This document shows positions 1 to 6,472 of a stretch of DNA of 19,548 nt, piece by piece; positions within the stretch are counted from its first letter, which is position 1; every line of letters starts with the position of its first letter. The notes under the pieces are model-generated. The model was not told where the DNA came from. It saw nothing but the letters and a program-made list of their open reading frames with translations, and made no database searches. The translations under genes and the position numbers were made by a program. The DNA comes from G963674665 sp964609625. GTDB lineage: Bacteria; Desulfobacterota; Desulfovibrionia; Desulfovibrionales; Desulfovibrionaceae. Where the stretch lies: positions 1-19,548 of the forward strand of contig CAZSRS010000059.1 in NCBI GenBank assembly GCA_964609625.1. Reading direction: 5' to 3'.

Positions 1-76
1 ATACGGTTAGCAATAGGCATTTTCAAGAGAAAGTCTAGACCCGTGAGCGCGTACCCCGGATTTTTATCTCTGAAAG

Positions 77-92
77 TGGCACGAAATATGCC
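77..92 (+). promoter_or_regulatory. Possible sigma-54 (RpoN) promoter
   Basis: The stretch reads TGGCACGAAATATGCC. It matches the -24/-12 consensus TGGCACG-N4-TTGC with one mismatch and has the required 10 bases between the GG and GC pairs. It points rightward, where no convincing plus-strand gene follows, so any transcript would run antisense to the Cys-rich gene at 205-576. A chance match is quite possible. Confidence 0.3.
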
Positions 93-139
93 TTCTCCCG
101 CCCGGCATTCATGGGCGAGATCGCATCCTAAAAGGCGCT

Positions 140-166
140 CCAGGGGCGGGTTGCCCTGGCCCCTGG
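140..166 (-). terminator. Hairpin, possible terminator of the Cys-rich gene
   Basis: CCAGGGGC (140-147) pairs perfectly with GCCCCTGG (159-166) across an 11-base loop. Read on the minus strand it lies 39 bases past the stop of the gene at 205-576 and is followed a few bases later by a short TTTT run. The T-tract is weak, so termination is only a suggestion. Confidence 0.33.
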
Positions 167-204
167 GCATGTTTCCAGGAAGGGGAGGCTACCGGCGGAG
201 CCGG

Positions 205-576
205 TCAGCGCTCCGTTTGCTGCAATGCTGCAGCCCGGGCGGACATCCCGGCCGGCAGATCCAGGCCGCAGGCCAAGGCGCAGGAGGGCATGCATTGTTC
301 CGCTGCAATGTCCGCGCCGCCGCACTGCACGATGCAGGCCTGGCACAGGTCATAGGGTAGGGCAACGCAGTGGGTGCTGCTTGGCGCCGCCGCATGCGCT
401 CCCAGGTAGCGGGCGCGGAACAGGAGTTCCGCATCCGTGGCGGCCGCGGGCAGGTCCAGAGGCGCGGGAGAGCGATCACGCAAGGGTTCCGCCTGGGTTC
501 CGAAGACGCCCCCAGCTCCGGCGAGCGCGCCGCAGAGGATCAATGCCGCAAGCATATTGCCGATCATCGGTGACAT
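205..576 (-). CDS. Small exported Cys-rich protein with twin CX3C motif
   Basis: The product is 123 aa and belongs to no family I recognise. The start at 576 is chosen because GGAGGGAGAC sits just before the ATG; the frame stays open further upstream but has no comparable ribosome site. Residues 1-30 form a hydrophobic signal peptide, so the mature part should be periplasmic or outer. The C-terminal half has seven cysteines (70, 78, 81, 85, 95, 99, 103), including C81-X3-C85 and C95-X3-C99 separated by nine residues. This spacing is typical of disulfide-stapled helical hairpins, and C103 continues the pattern. The gene stands alone; azlD ends about 210 bases upstream on the same strand. A metal-binding or redox role would fit but is inference. 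Confidence 0.7.
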   Translation of the reverse strand: MSPMIGNMLAALILCGALAGAGGVFGTQAEPLRDRSPAPLDLPAAATDAELLFRARYLGAHAAAPSSTHCVALPYDLCQACIVQCGGADIAAEQCMPSCALACGLDLPAGMSARAAALQQTER

Positions 577-690
577 GTCTCCCTCCGTTGTCCAAGGTTG
601 CACGACTCGAAACAGGTTTCTTTCCATGTTCCTGGGGGCGGTTTCCTGCTCCCAATCCAGAGCCGGGATGGTGCCCACTGTAGGTTCTGG

Positions 691-728
691 CGTAGTGTCC
701 AGTCGTGCCCGACGTAGTGCCCAATCGT
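691..728. repeat. Tandem 16-bp direct repeat, 22-bp period
   Basis: CGTAGTGTCCAGTCGT (691-706) recurs as CGTAGTGCCCAATCGT (713-728) with two mismatches. The copies are 22 bp apart, about two helical turns, and lie between the azlD stop and the Cys-rich gene start. They could be a tandem regulator site for the Cys-rich gene; no promoter core is obvious. Confidence 0.4.
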
Positions 729-788
729 CTCCGCCGTGGCGCCCCGCTATGCCGCAAGCTGGTCCGCGCCCCGTATCAGGGCGTCATC

Positions 789-1115
789 CTATCCCAGGAG
801 CAGCCGCAGCAAGGCCACGCTGCCCATGCCCACGGCCACGGCGCCGAAAAAGCTCTTCAGCCGCCAGGCAACCAGGAACGTGGGCAGGGCGGCCAGCAGG
901 AAGATGTTGCCCAGGCTCACATCCACGCCGCCCTCGGAGAGCAGCACGCCGGGCGCCAGCAGGGCCGCGAGCACGGTGCAGGGGATGAAGCCCAGCCAGC
1001 GCGAGACCAGAGGCGGCATGCCGCGTTTGGACAGGATCAGGGCCGGCAGCATCCGCGGCAGATAGGTCACCAGGGCCATGCCCAGGATGGTCAGCAGGAT
1101 CAGATTCTGGTTCAT
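789..1115 (-). CDS. azlD: AzlD-family branched-chain amino acid transport protein
   Basis: The product is 108 aa, the normal AzlD length, with about four hydrophobic helices. It has the family's N-terminal segment (GMALVTYLPRMLP) and a conserved central stretch ending FIPCTVLAALLAP. AzlD is the small subunit that pairs with AzlC to export branched-chain amino acids and analogues across the inner membrane. The start is the ATG that overlaps the azlC stop codon (ATGA), so the two are translationally coupled; the 24-residue upstream extension of the frame runs inside azlC and is not used. No clear terminator follows. Confidence 0.9.
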   Translation of the reverse strand: MNQNLILLTILGMALVTYLPRMLPALILSKRGMPPLVSRWLGFIPCTVLAALLAPGVLLSEGGVDVSLGNIFLLAALPTFLVAWRLKSFFGAVAVGMGSVALLRLLLG

Positions 1116-1828
1116 GACGCACCTCGCGAACGCGCCAGCAGGAGGCCGAGGGTCGCGGCCACCAGGGTGGCCAGGATCACGTTCCACTGCGCCGAGACAA
1201 GAAGGTGGAAGACAATGGAGAGCGCGGCCGCGGCCAGGGCGGCCACGAGATGCAGCCGGCTGTGCACCTGCCAGACCAGCAGCACCAAGAACATGGCCGG
1301 CAGGGCGAAGTCCAGACCCAGGGGGCGCACGTCGCCGATGAGCCCGCTGGCCAGGATGCCCAGAACGCTCCCGGAGATCCAGGCGAGGTGGGCGATGACG
1401 TTGATGCCGAAGGTCTCCTGCTTGTCTGTCTCCTTCCTGGCGAAGCGCGCGGCGTGCAGGGCAAAGGTCTCGTCCGTGAGCTGGGCGGTCATGGCCGCCA
1501 CCTCGCGGGGGCGCCAGGAGCCGAGATGCGGCGCCAGGGCCGCGGACATCAGAAGGTGCCGCAGGTTGACGATGAAGGTGGTGACGATCACGGCCAGGGG
1601 CGCGGCGCCGGCCGCGAACATGGCCACGGCGATGAGCTGCGCGCTGCCGGCATAGACCAGCACCGACATGAGCACGGTATTCAGGACGGAGAGCCCGGCC
1701 TTCTGGGCCAGGACGCCGTAGGCGAAACCCACGGGCAGGTAGCCGAGGATCACGGGCGCGGACTGCTGCAGGGCCACGGCCAGGGGGCCGGACGGCATGC
1801 GCCGCAGGGTGGCTTGCATGGTTTGCAT
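1112..1828 (-). CDS. azlC: AzlC-family branched-chain amino acid exporter
   Basis: The product is 238 aa, a typical AzlC length. It shows the N-terminal family signature (PVILGYLPVGFAYGVLAQKAGLS), the small-residue helix VYAGSAQLIAVAMFAAGA and the NLRHLLMSAALAPHL motif, followed by several hydrophobic helices. The start at 1828 is set by GAGGGAG seven bases before the ATG; the frame continues upstream through non-coding leader. AzlC is the main membrane subunit of the branched-chain amino acid exporter and is followed by overlapping azlD. The gene is divergent from a MocR-type regulator at 1955, whose product probably controls it through the palindrome at 1891-1921. The exact substrate cannot be read from sequence. 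Confidence 0.92.
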   Translation of the reverse strand: MQTMQATLRRMPSGPLAVALQQSAPVILGYLPVGFAYGVLAQKAGLSVLNTVLMSVLVYAGSAQLIAVAMFAAGAAPLAVIVTTFIVNLRHLLMSAALAPHLGSWRPREVAAMTAQLTDETFALHAARFARKETDKQETFGINVIAHLAWISGSVLGILASGLIGDVRPLGLDFALPAMFLVLLVWQVHSRLHLVAALAAAALSIVFHLLVSAQWNVILATLVAATLGLLLARSRGAS

Positions 1829-1890
1829 GAGGATGCTCCCTCGCTGTTTGTTCACGGACGAATCCTTGTCTTCTGGTTGCATTGGAGCAG

Positions 1891-1921
1891 AAAAACTGTC
1901 AGTGTGACAGACACAGTTTTT
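1891..1921. promoter_or_regulatory. Probable operator between azlC and mocR-type gene
   Basis: AAAAACTGT (1891-1899) and ACAGTTTTT (1913-1921) form a perfect 9+9 bp inverted repeat around a 13-bp centre. Nested inside is CTGTCA-GTG-TGACAG (1896-1910). Both half-site patterns use the word CTGT/ACAG. The site lies in the intergenic region between the divergent azlC and regulator genes, as expected for a GntR/MocR-family binding site. Binding itself is inferred. Confidence 0.65.
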
Positions 1922-1937
1922 GAAAATGTCATATAAC
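1908..1937 (+). promoter_or_regulatory. Possible promoter of the MocR-type regulator
   Basis: A -35-like CAGACA (1908-1913) is 18 bases from a -10-like TATAAC (1932-1937). The start codon at 1955 would then have a very short leader holding GGAG at 1946-1949. The -35 box falls inside the palindrome at 1891-1921, which would allow autoregulation. The -35 is weak. Confidence 0.35.
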
Positions 1938-1954
1938 AGATTCACGGAGTACGC

Positions 1955-3394
1955 ATGCAGTCACTACCCGAGACCGAGACCTTCCGCTATCGCCTGGTGG
2001 AGCGCCGGGTGATGGAGCTTGTGGAGAGCGGGGAGTTGCATCCGGGGGCGCGCGTCCCCTCCATCCGCCAGATGAGCGCGCGCCTGGGCGTGGGCTTCGC
2101 CACGGTGAACCACGCCTATCTGGAGCTGGAGCGCAAGGGCGTGCTCGAGGCCAGGCCCCGCTCCGGCTTTTATCTGCGGCGCGGCAGTACGGACCTCAAG
2201 GTGCCGGTCTTCCACGAGGCCAGGCCCAGTGCTCCCAGGCCGAGCAACAGGTCGGGGCTCATTGCCACGGTCCTGGAGAGCGTGGGCGACGAGAAGCTCA
2301 TGCCCTTCGGCGTGGTCTGCCCCCAGGAGGAACTGTTGCCGGTGAAGGCATTGGGCCGCATCGCCGGGCGCATGGCCAGGGAGCGCGGCGGCGAGATGCT
2401 GCGCTACCCGCCGGTGCAGGGGAGTCTGCATCTGCGGCGGCAGTTGGCCTTCCGCATGCACGACCAGGGCATGGACCTGGAGGCCAAGGATTTGTTGATC
2501 ACCAACGGCTGCATGGAGGCGCTGTGCATCGCCTTGCGCTGCCTGACCCGCCCCGGCGACGCAGTGTGCATCCAGTCCCCCACCTACTACTGCTTTTTGC
2601 AGCTGCTGGAGACCCTGGGGCTGCGGGCCATCGAGCTGCCCAGTCATCCGGACAGGGGCCAGGATCCGGCGGACCTCCGGGCCGCGGTGGGGCAGTACGA
2701 CGTGCGCGCGGTCATCTTCTCGGCCAATTTCAACAACCCGGACGGCGCCCTGACTCCGGACGAGGCCAAGGCGGAGATCGTGGAGATCCTGGCCCAGCGG
2801 AACATCCCCCTGGTGGAGGACGACGTCTCCGGGGATTTGTACTTCGAGGAAATGCGCCCCAGTTGTTTGAAGCAGTACGACGAAGCCGGTCTGGTGCTGT
2901 ACTGCTCGTCCCTGTCCAAGACCGTGGCGCCGGGCTATCGGATTGGCTGGATGGCGGCGGGGCGGTTCCTGGAAAAGGCCCTGGAACTCAAGGCCACAAC
3001 GAGCGTCTGCTCCGCGGGGCTGCCCCAGGAGGCCGTGGCCGAGTATCTCGCCGGAGGGCGTTTCGAACGGCACCTGACTGGTCTGCGGCACACGGTGCAA
3101 CAGGTGATGGAGGCCATGCGGCATCACATCGCGTCGTCGTTTCCGGCCGGGACGCGCGTTACCCGCCCCTTGGGGGGGCTGGTGCTCTGGGTGGAGCTGC
3201 CGGGGAGCGTCGACGGGGTTGAGCTATTCTTCAAGGCCAGGGAGGCGGGCATCGGCATCGCGCCGGGGTCCATCTTCACCACGCAGGAGCGCTACGGCAA
3301 CTACATCCGGCTGAGCTGCGGGGTGACCTGGAGCCCGGAGACCGCCCAGGGACTGGCGCGCCTCGGAGAGTTGGCCGGCAGGGTGGCAAGGTAG
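1955..3394 (+). CDS. MocR-type (GntR-wHTH/aminotransferase fusion) regulator
   Basis: The product is 479 aa, the usual MocR-class length. Residues 1-77 are a GntR winged helix (VPSIRQMSARLGVGFATVNHAY, then GVLEARPRSGFYL). Residues from about 110 to the end are a fold-type I aminotransferase domain. The PLP-lysine motif is S-L-S-K at K322, followed by PGYRIGW, with NNPDG at 260-264 and the ED-D segment at 288-290. MocR proteins bind PLP as an effector and usually regulate a neighbouring gene; catalysis is not implied. GGAG lies five bases before the ATG. Being divergent from azlCD across a palindrome, it most likely controls that exporter in response to an amino acid or PLP adduct. A true aminotransferase role is less likely given the intact DNA-binding domain. 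Confidence 0.92.
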   Translation: MQSLPETETFRYRLVERRVMELVESGELHPGARVPSIRQMSARLGVGFATVNHAYLELERKGVLEARPRSGFYLRRGSTDLKVPVFHEARPSAPRPSNRSGLIATVLESVGDEKLMPFGVVCPQEELLPVKALGRIAGRMARERGGEMLRYPPVQGSLHLRRQLAFRMHDQGMDLEAKDLLITNGCMEALCIALRCLTRPGDAVCIQSPTYYCFLQLLETLGLRAIELPSHPDRGQDPADLRAAVGQYDVRAVIFSANFNNPDGALTPDEAKAEIVEILAQRNIPLVEDDVSGDLYFEEMRPSCLKQYDEAGLVLYCSSLSKTVAPGYRIGWMAAGRFLEKALELKATTSVCSAGLPQEAVAEYLAGGRFERHLTGLRHTVQQVMEAMRHHIASSFPAGTRVTRPLGGLVLWVELPGSVDGVELFFKAREAGIGIAPGSIFTTQERYGNYIRLSCGVTWSPETAQGLARLGELAGRVAR

Positions 3395-3412
3395 GGGGGC
3401 GGGAGGGGCGGT

Positions 3413-3763
3413 TCAGTCCGACGACACGGATGAATTGGGGTCCCGGTGTTGCAGGCCCGCCACGAAGGCCAGGACCAGTTCGTCGTTGTCGACCCAGACA
3501 GCCTGACAGGGCACTGCCCCGGTCTCCACGTCAAGGATATCGATGCGGATGTTGAAGAGGAAGATGTCGCCCACGGCGGGTGGGCAAATCAGGTGACTGC
3601 CGTGGAGCAACTTGACATGCGCACCCCCGCGGGGAAAGTCGATGAGCGAGGCTGCGAGTTCCCTGCCCATGTGTTGCCGCTGGTCACCATGGCCGTGGGC
3701 CAAGGTCTCGAGCACGATGCGGGTGTTGTCACGCCTTTCGTTGGGTGCTGCTTGCCATATCAT
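3413..3763 (-). CDS. PilZ-like (cyclic di-GMP binding) protein
   Basis: The product is 116 aa. The start is the ATG at 3763 because GGGGAGGTG lies six bases upstream; a GTG three codons earlier is part of that ribosome site. Near the N-terminus R10-R-D-N-T-R15 supplies the RxxxR motif of PilZ domains. D42-F-P-R-G-G47 matches D/N-x-S-x-x-G except that the serine is proline. The following strands (GDIFLFNIRIDI, VPCQAVWVDNDELVLAFVAGL) look like the PilZ beta-barrel. A free-standing PilZ protein would act as a cyclic di-GMP receptor for motility or envelope processes. It follows the 66-aa gene by 46 bases on the same strand and converges with the MocR-type gene. The domain is assigned by eye, and the Ser-to-Pro change leaves ligand binding open. 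Confidence 0.65.
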   Translation of the reverse strand: MIWQAAPNERRDNTRIVLETLAHGHGDQRQHMGRELAASLIDFPRGGAHVKLLHGSHLICPPAVGDIFLFNIRIDILDVETGAVPCQAVWVDNDELVLAFVAGLQHRDPNSSVSSD

Positions 3764-3809
3764 GCCGGTCACCTCCCCAGACGCAGGGCCTTGCCTGGTG
3801 GGGTGTTTG

Positions 3810-4010
3810 TCAACGGTATTCCAGGAAGTCCCCTGCCGGTCCCACCGCGGGGTTGAGGTCCACGTTGTAGTATTGGTCGATCAGCAAGCGTCGGCAGAGG
3901 CGGAAGCCGTCGGGCTGTTCGCAATAGCGGGCGATCAGGGACTTTACGTAGTCGTTTCGGGTGTCCTTGTGTTTGATGTAGAAGGCACACCGCTCGGTCT
4001 GTATGCACAT
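3810..4010 (-). CDS. Small Cys-containing cytoplasmic protein
   Basis: The product is 66 aa with a strong AGGAGGTGA ribosome site before its ATG, the best in the window, which makes the gene convincing despite its size. Cysteines are at 2, 8, 30 and 39 in the pattern CAFY...YC...LCRR, surrounded by charged residues, with no signal peptide. It resembles small hypothetical proteins of delta-proteobacteria that begin MC-x-x-x-E/K-C-x-F, as I recall them; I know no function. The cysteines could bind a metal. It is probably co-transcribed with the PilZ-like gene downstream and is divergent from the rhomboid gene. Confidence 0.75.
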   Translation of the reverse strand: MCIQTERCAFYIKHKDTRNDYVKSLIARYCEQPDGFRLCRRLLIDQYYNVDLNPAVGPAGDFLEYR

Positions 4011-4119
4011 TGCCTCACCTCCTCTGAAAGGACTGTCCATCTTGTACATGAACAACCAAACCATGTCTGTCAGGCAAACCTTACGATTTGAGAAAAGAGG
4101 GAATGTGATCGGAAAGGGT

Positions 4120-4203
4120 ACTTCGCTTCCCCCGAGCCAGGGGCACGAGAATGGCCGAGCCCTCCTTGCCAAGGGGCTGTTCTGCCGTATATGCAAGCGA
4201 AGT
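4120..4203 (+). other. Structured leader before the rhomboid gene
   Basis: ACTTCGCTT (4120-4128) is perfectly complementary to AAGCGAAGT (4195-4203), and the right arm runs into the GTGAGG ribosome site of the gene at 4215. Between them, AGCCCTCCTT and AAGGGGCT form a second, bulged hairpin. If transcribed together the outer pairing could limit ribosome access. No known riboswitch class is recognised. Confidence 0.35.
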
Positions 4204-4214
4204 GAGGCAATTCC

Positions 4215-4949
4215 ATGATACCGTTGCGCGACAGCATCCCCCGGGTGCACCCATCCTTTGCGGTGTGGGGCCTTATCGCCCTGAATGCATTGGTGTTCAT
4301 ATTCGAGCTGGGCCTCCCCCCCGAAGGTCTTTACGACCTGTTCCATCTGTTCGGCCTGGTGCCGGCGCGGTATTCGCGACCGGAATGGGCCATGGCCATG
4401 GGCTATCCGCCCGCGGGATATCTGCCCTTCGTGAGCTACATGTTCCTGCACGCCGGCTGGCTGCATTTCCTGATCAACATGTGGATGTTGTGGATTTTCG
4501 CCGACAACATCGAAGACGTCATGGGTAGTTTGCGGTTTTTGGCATTCTACCTGCTCTGCGGCGTGGCTGCGGTACTCGCGCACATGCTCAGCGATTCCAC
4601 ATCTCCCGAGCCCGTGATAGGGGCGTCGGGCGCCGTCGCCGGAGTCATGGGCGCCTATTTCCTGCTCTACCCCCATTCCAAGGTCCTGACCCTGATTCCC
4701 ATCCTGATCATCCCGTTTTTCGTGGAGATACCGGCAGTGTTGTTTCTGGGGTTGTGGTTCGTCAGTCAGTTTTTTTCCGGTGTACTCAGCCTGGGACAAG
4801 GGGGCGGCGGCGTGGCCTTCTGGGCCCACGCCGGTGGATTCGTGGCCGGCATGCTCCTGCTGCCCCTGTTCCGCGTGAAGAGCCGCTGTTATTATTGCTA
4901 CCGTGCGGACGGCCGGCGCATCCCCTACCGGGAGCGCGGTCTCCGCTGA
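4215..4949 (+). CDS. Rhomboid-family intramembrane serine protease
   Basis: The product is 244 aa. Rhomboids are inner-membrane proteases that cut transmembrane substrates with a Ser-His dyad. The nucleophile is S138 in GASGAVAG and the histidine is H205 in WAHAGGFVAG. The oxyanion-side H84 and N88 sit in HFLINMWMLW. About six membrane helices follow one another from residue 14 to 220, with the loop-1 region at roughly 33-70. The short cytosolic tail carries C225-Y-Y-C228, a CXXC pair not part of the core fold. GTGAGG precedes the ATG. The next gene, a zinc-ribbon protein, starts 33 bases later, so the two are likely co-transcribed. The natural substrate is unknown. Confidence 0.93.
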   Translation: MIPLRDSIPRVHPSFAVWGLIALNALVFIFELGLPPEGLYDLFHLFGLVPARYSRPEWAMAMGYPPAGYLPFVSYMFLHAGWLHFLINMWMLWIFADNIEDVMGSLRFLAFYLLCGVAAVLAHMLSDSTSPEPVIGASGAVAGVMGAYFLLYPHSKVLTLIPILIIPFFVEIPAVLFLGLWFVSQFFSGVLSLGQGGGGVAFWAHAGGFVAGMLLLPLFRVKSRCYYCYRADGRRIPYRERGLR

Positions 4950-4982
4950 ACCGGCCTCGAGCCGCCGCAGGAGAAGACCGGT

Positions 4983-5189
4983 ATGAACATGGAAGGAGAA
5001 GGTTTCAACCAGGTTGTGTTGATCAACGGCGTGGAATGCGATTACGACCCGGTGCGGCATCTTGCCCGGATCTACTGTAACAGCTGTTCCGCGCTCAATG
5101 AGGTGGAAGTCTACATCGAGGATGGTGAGGTGATCTTCCAGGGCTTTGTCTGTGAAAAGTGCGGTGCATGGAATCCGCCTGAGGAATGA
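4983..5189 (+). CDS. Small zinc-ribbon protein
   Basis: The product is 68 aa with an AGGAG site eight bases before its ATG. C32-N-S-C35 and C57-E-K-C60 make a standard two-knuckle zinc ribbon with 21 residues between the pairs. The two are linked by a predicted beta-hairpin (EVEVYIEDGEVIFQGFVC). There is no signal peptide or membrane segment. It lies 33 bases after the rhomboid gene and about 195 bases before the SPASM-like gene on the same strand. The family is not recognised further; it could be an accessory or regulatory factor. The rhomboid tail also ends with a CXXC, which may or may not be related. Confidence 0.78.
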   Translation: MNMEGEGFNQVVLINGVECDYDPVRHLARIYCNSCSALNEVEVYIEDGEVIFQGFVCEKCGAWNPPEE

Positions 5190-5384
5190 GCATGGCCGGC
5201 GCGAAATGGAAACCCGCCACGACCGGGGGGTAGAACCGGGTCGTCCGTGCCGCGCACGGGCCAGGTGGATGCAATCAAGACAAAGGACGTGTTTTGACTG
5301 TATCGTGGCAAGAAAGGGGCGCATGGGGGCCGGCGCCCCATGCAGGATGCGCGCGTCCATCGGGCGTGCGGCAGGGAGTGGTGA

Positions 5385-6410
5385 ATGTTCAGGCAGTTGA
5401 CGCGACTGTTGTACCCGAAGCTTGAGTGGGTGCAGGTGGACATGGGGTCGGGATTCCTCAAGGAGGGGCGTTTCTCCCTGCACCGCGCGTACAGGAAGCT
5501 CTGGATAGACCGGCACATGCCCGTGGAGGTCCTGGAGCAGGCCATGCCGGGGCTCATGCGGGTGCGGTTGCTGCACCTCCAGGGCTGGGGGGAACCGCTG
5601 CTCAACCCCGAGTTTTTCACCCTGTCCCAGATGGCCAAAAGCACAAGGGCGTCGCTGACCACATCCTTTTCCGACCCCGATCTGATGGACCAGAAGACCC
5701 TGGACCTGCTCGTGGATATGGGCTTTGTCTCGATAACCCTGGGTCTCAGCTCCATCAAGGAAGAACGAAACCTCGACCGTTGCGGAGTGAGCGTGCACGC
5801 CTGTTTCCGCGTTCTGGAACGCCTGGCCGCGATCAAACAGCGTCTGGGAGTGCCTTTTCCCCAGCTCGTGGTGCGCTACTCGCTGCATCGCTCCAGCCTG
5901 GATGAGCTGGCGCATGTGCCCGCACTGCTGCAGAACCTCGACGTGCGGGTGCTGCTGGTGAAGCCCTTGACCGAGGTGCCGGAACCGGAACTGGTGCACG
6001 ACACCGTGGTGCCCCGAAGCGAGGAGGAGTATCGGGAGTTGGAGGAGATTCTGGGGCAGACGGCCCACGACGCCCACAAACGCTCCATGGAGATGCACAG
6101 TTTTCTCCTGCATGGGGAAAAGACCCCCCTGCAGTGCGTCGTGAGCGTGAACCGTGGTTTTTATCTGGGCGCCATGGGCGATGTTTCGCCCTGCGTGTTT
6201 TCCCAGTTTCCGGCGCGGGGGGCGGCGCGGTACTATTTTCCGGATTCGTCACGGGAATTCAGGCGGATCGTTTTCGGCAACGTCCTGGAGAAGCCGCTGA
6301 AATCCATCTGGCACACCCAGGACTACGAGGAGTTTCGCAGACAGTCCATGCTGCACGAGGGCGCGGATCAGTGCGACGGGTGCTGGCGGCGCTATCTCGT
6401 GACCATGTAA
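5385..6410 (+). CDS. SPASM/radical-SAM-like protein lacking the CX3CX2C motif
   Basis: The product is 341 aa and starts at an ATG with AGGGAG just upstream. The barrel motif LHLQGWGEPLLNPEF (64-78) is the GGEP-type segment of SPASM radical-SAM enzymes. The strand after it, VSITLGLSS (115-123), and a C-terminal Cys set (C251, C270, C330-D-G-C333) fit a SPASM-like auxiliary cluster domain. The position where family members carry the CX3CX2C triad for the SAM-binding 4Fe-4S cluster (about 17-35, VQVDMGSGFLKEGRF) has no cysteine at all. The protein therefore looks like a barrel that has lost radical chemistry, or a divergent family with another role. About 195 bases without a clear gene separate it from the zinc-ribbon gene. 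The fold call is firm, the function open. Confidence 0.72.
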   Translation: MFRQLTRLLYPKLEWVQVDMGSGFLKEGRFSLHRAYRKLWIDRHMPVEVLEQAMPGLMRVRLLHLQGWGEPLLNPEFFTLSQMAKSTRASLTTSFSDPDLMDQKTLDLLVDMGFVSITLGLSSIKEERNLDRCGVSVHACFRVLERLAAIKQRLGVPFPQLVVRYSLHRSSLDELAHVPALLQNLDVRVLLVKPLTEVPEPELVHDTVVPRSEEEYRELEEILGQTAHDAHKRSMEMHSFLLHGEKTPLQCVVSVNRGFYLGAMGDVSPCVFSQFPARGAARYYFPDSSREFRRIVFGNVLEKPLKSIWHTQDYEEFRRQSMLHEGADQCDGCWRRYLVTM

Positions 6411-6426
6411 TGGGCAGCGGTGCAGA

Positions 6427-6472
6427 GCGCCAAGCTCGTGAGGTCAGATCCACTCCACGGCGAGCTTGGTGC
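6427..6472. repeat. Inverted repeat at a convergent gene junction
   Basis: GCGCCAAGCTCG (6427-6438) pairs with CGAGCTTGGTGC (6461-6472): twelve pairs with one G-U wobble and a 22-base loop. It straddles the stop codon of the cupin gene and lies just past the stop of the SPASM-like gene. It may end or stabilise transcripts from both sides, but no T-tract is present. Confidence 0.45.

Noticed and set aside
1964..3127. 387-codon minus-strand frame opposite the MocR-type gene
   Set aside because: Antisense shadow without motifs; the plus strand encodes a complete winged-helix/aminotransferase protein.
5220..5250. Hairpin CGACC...GGTCG before the SPASM-like gene, considered as a terminator
   Set aside because: The stem is short and bulged and no T-tract follows on the plus strand.
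3810..6113. 767-codon open frame on the minus strand
   Set aside because: It lies opposite the rhomboid, zinc-ribbon and SPASM-like genes, whose motifs are clear. Only its last 66 codons (3810-4010) are real, with their own strong ribosome site; the rest is low-complexity shadow from GC-rich codon use.
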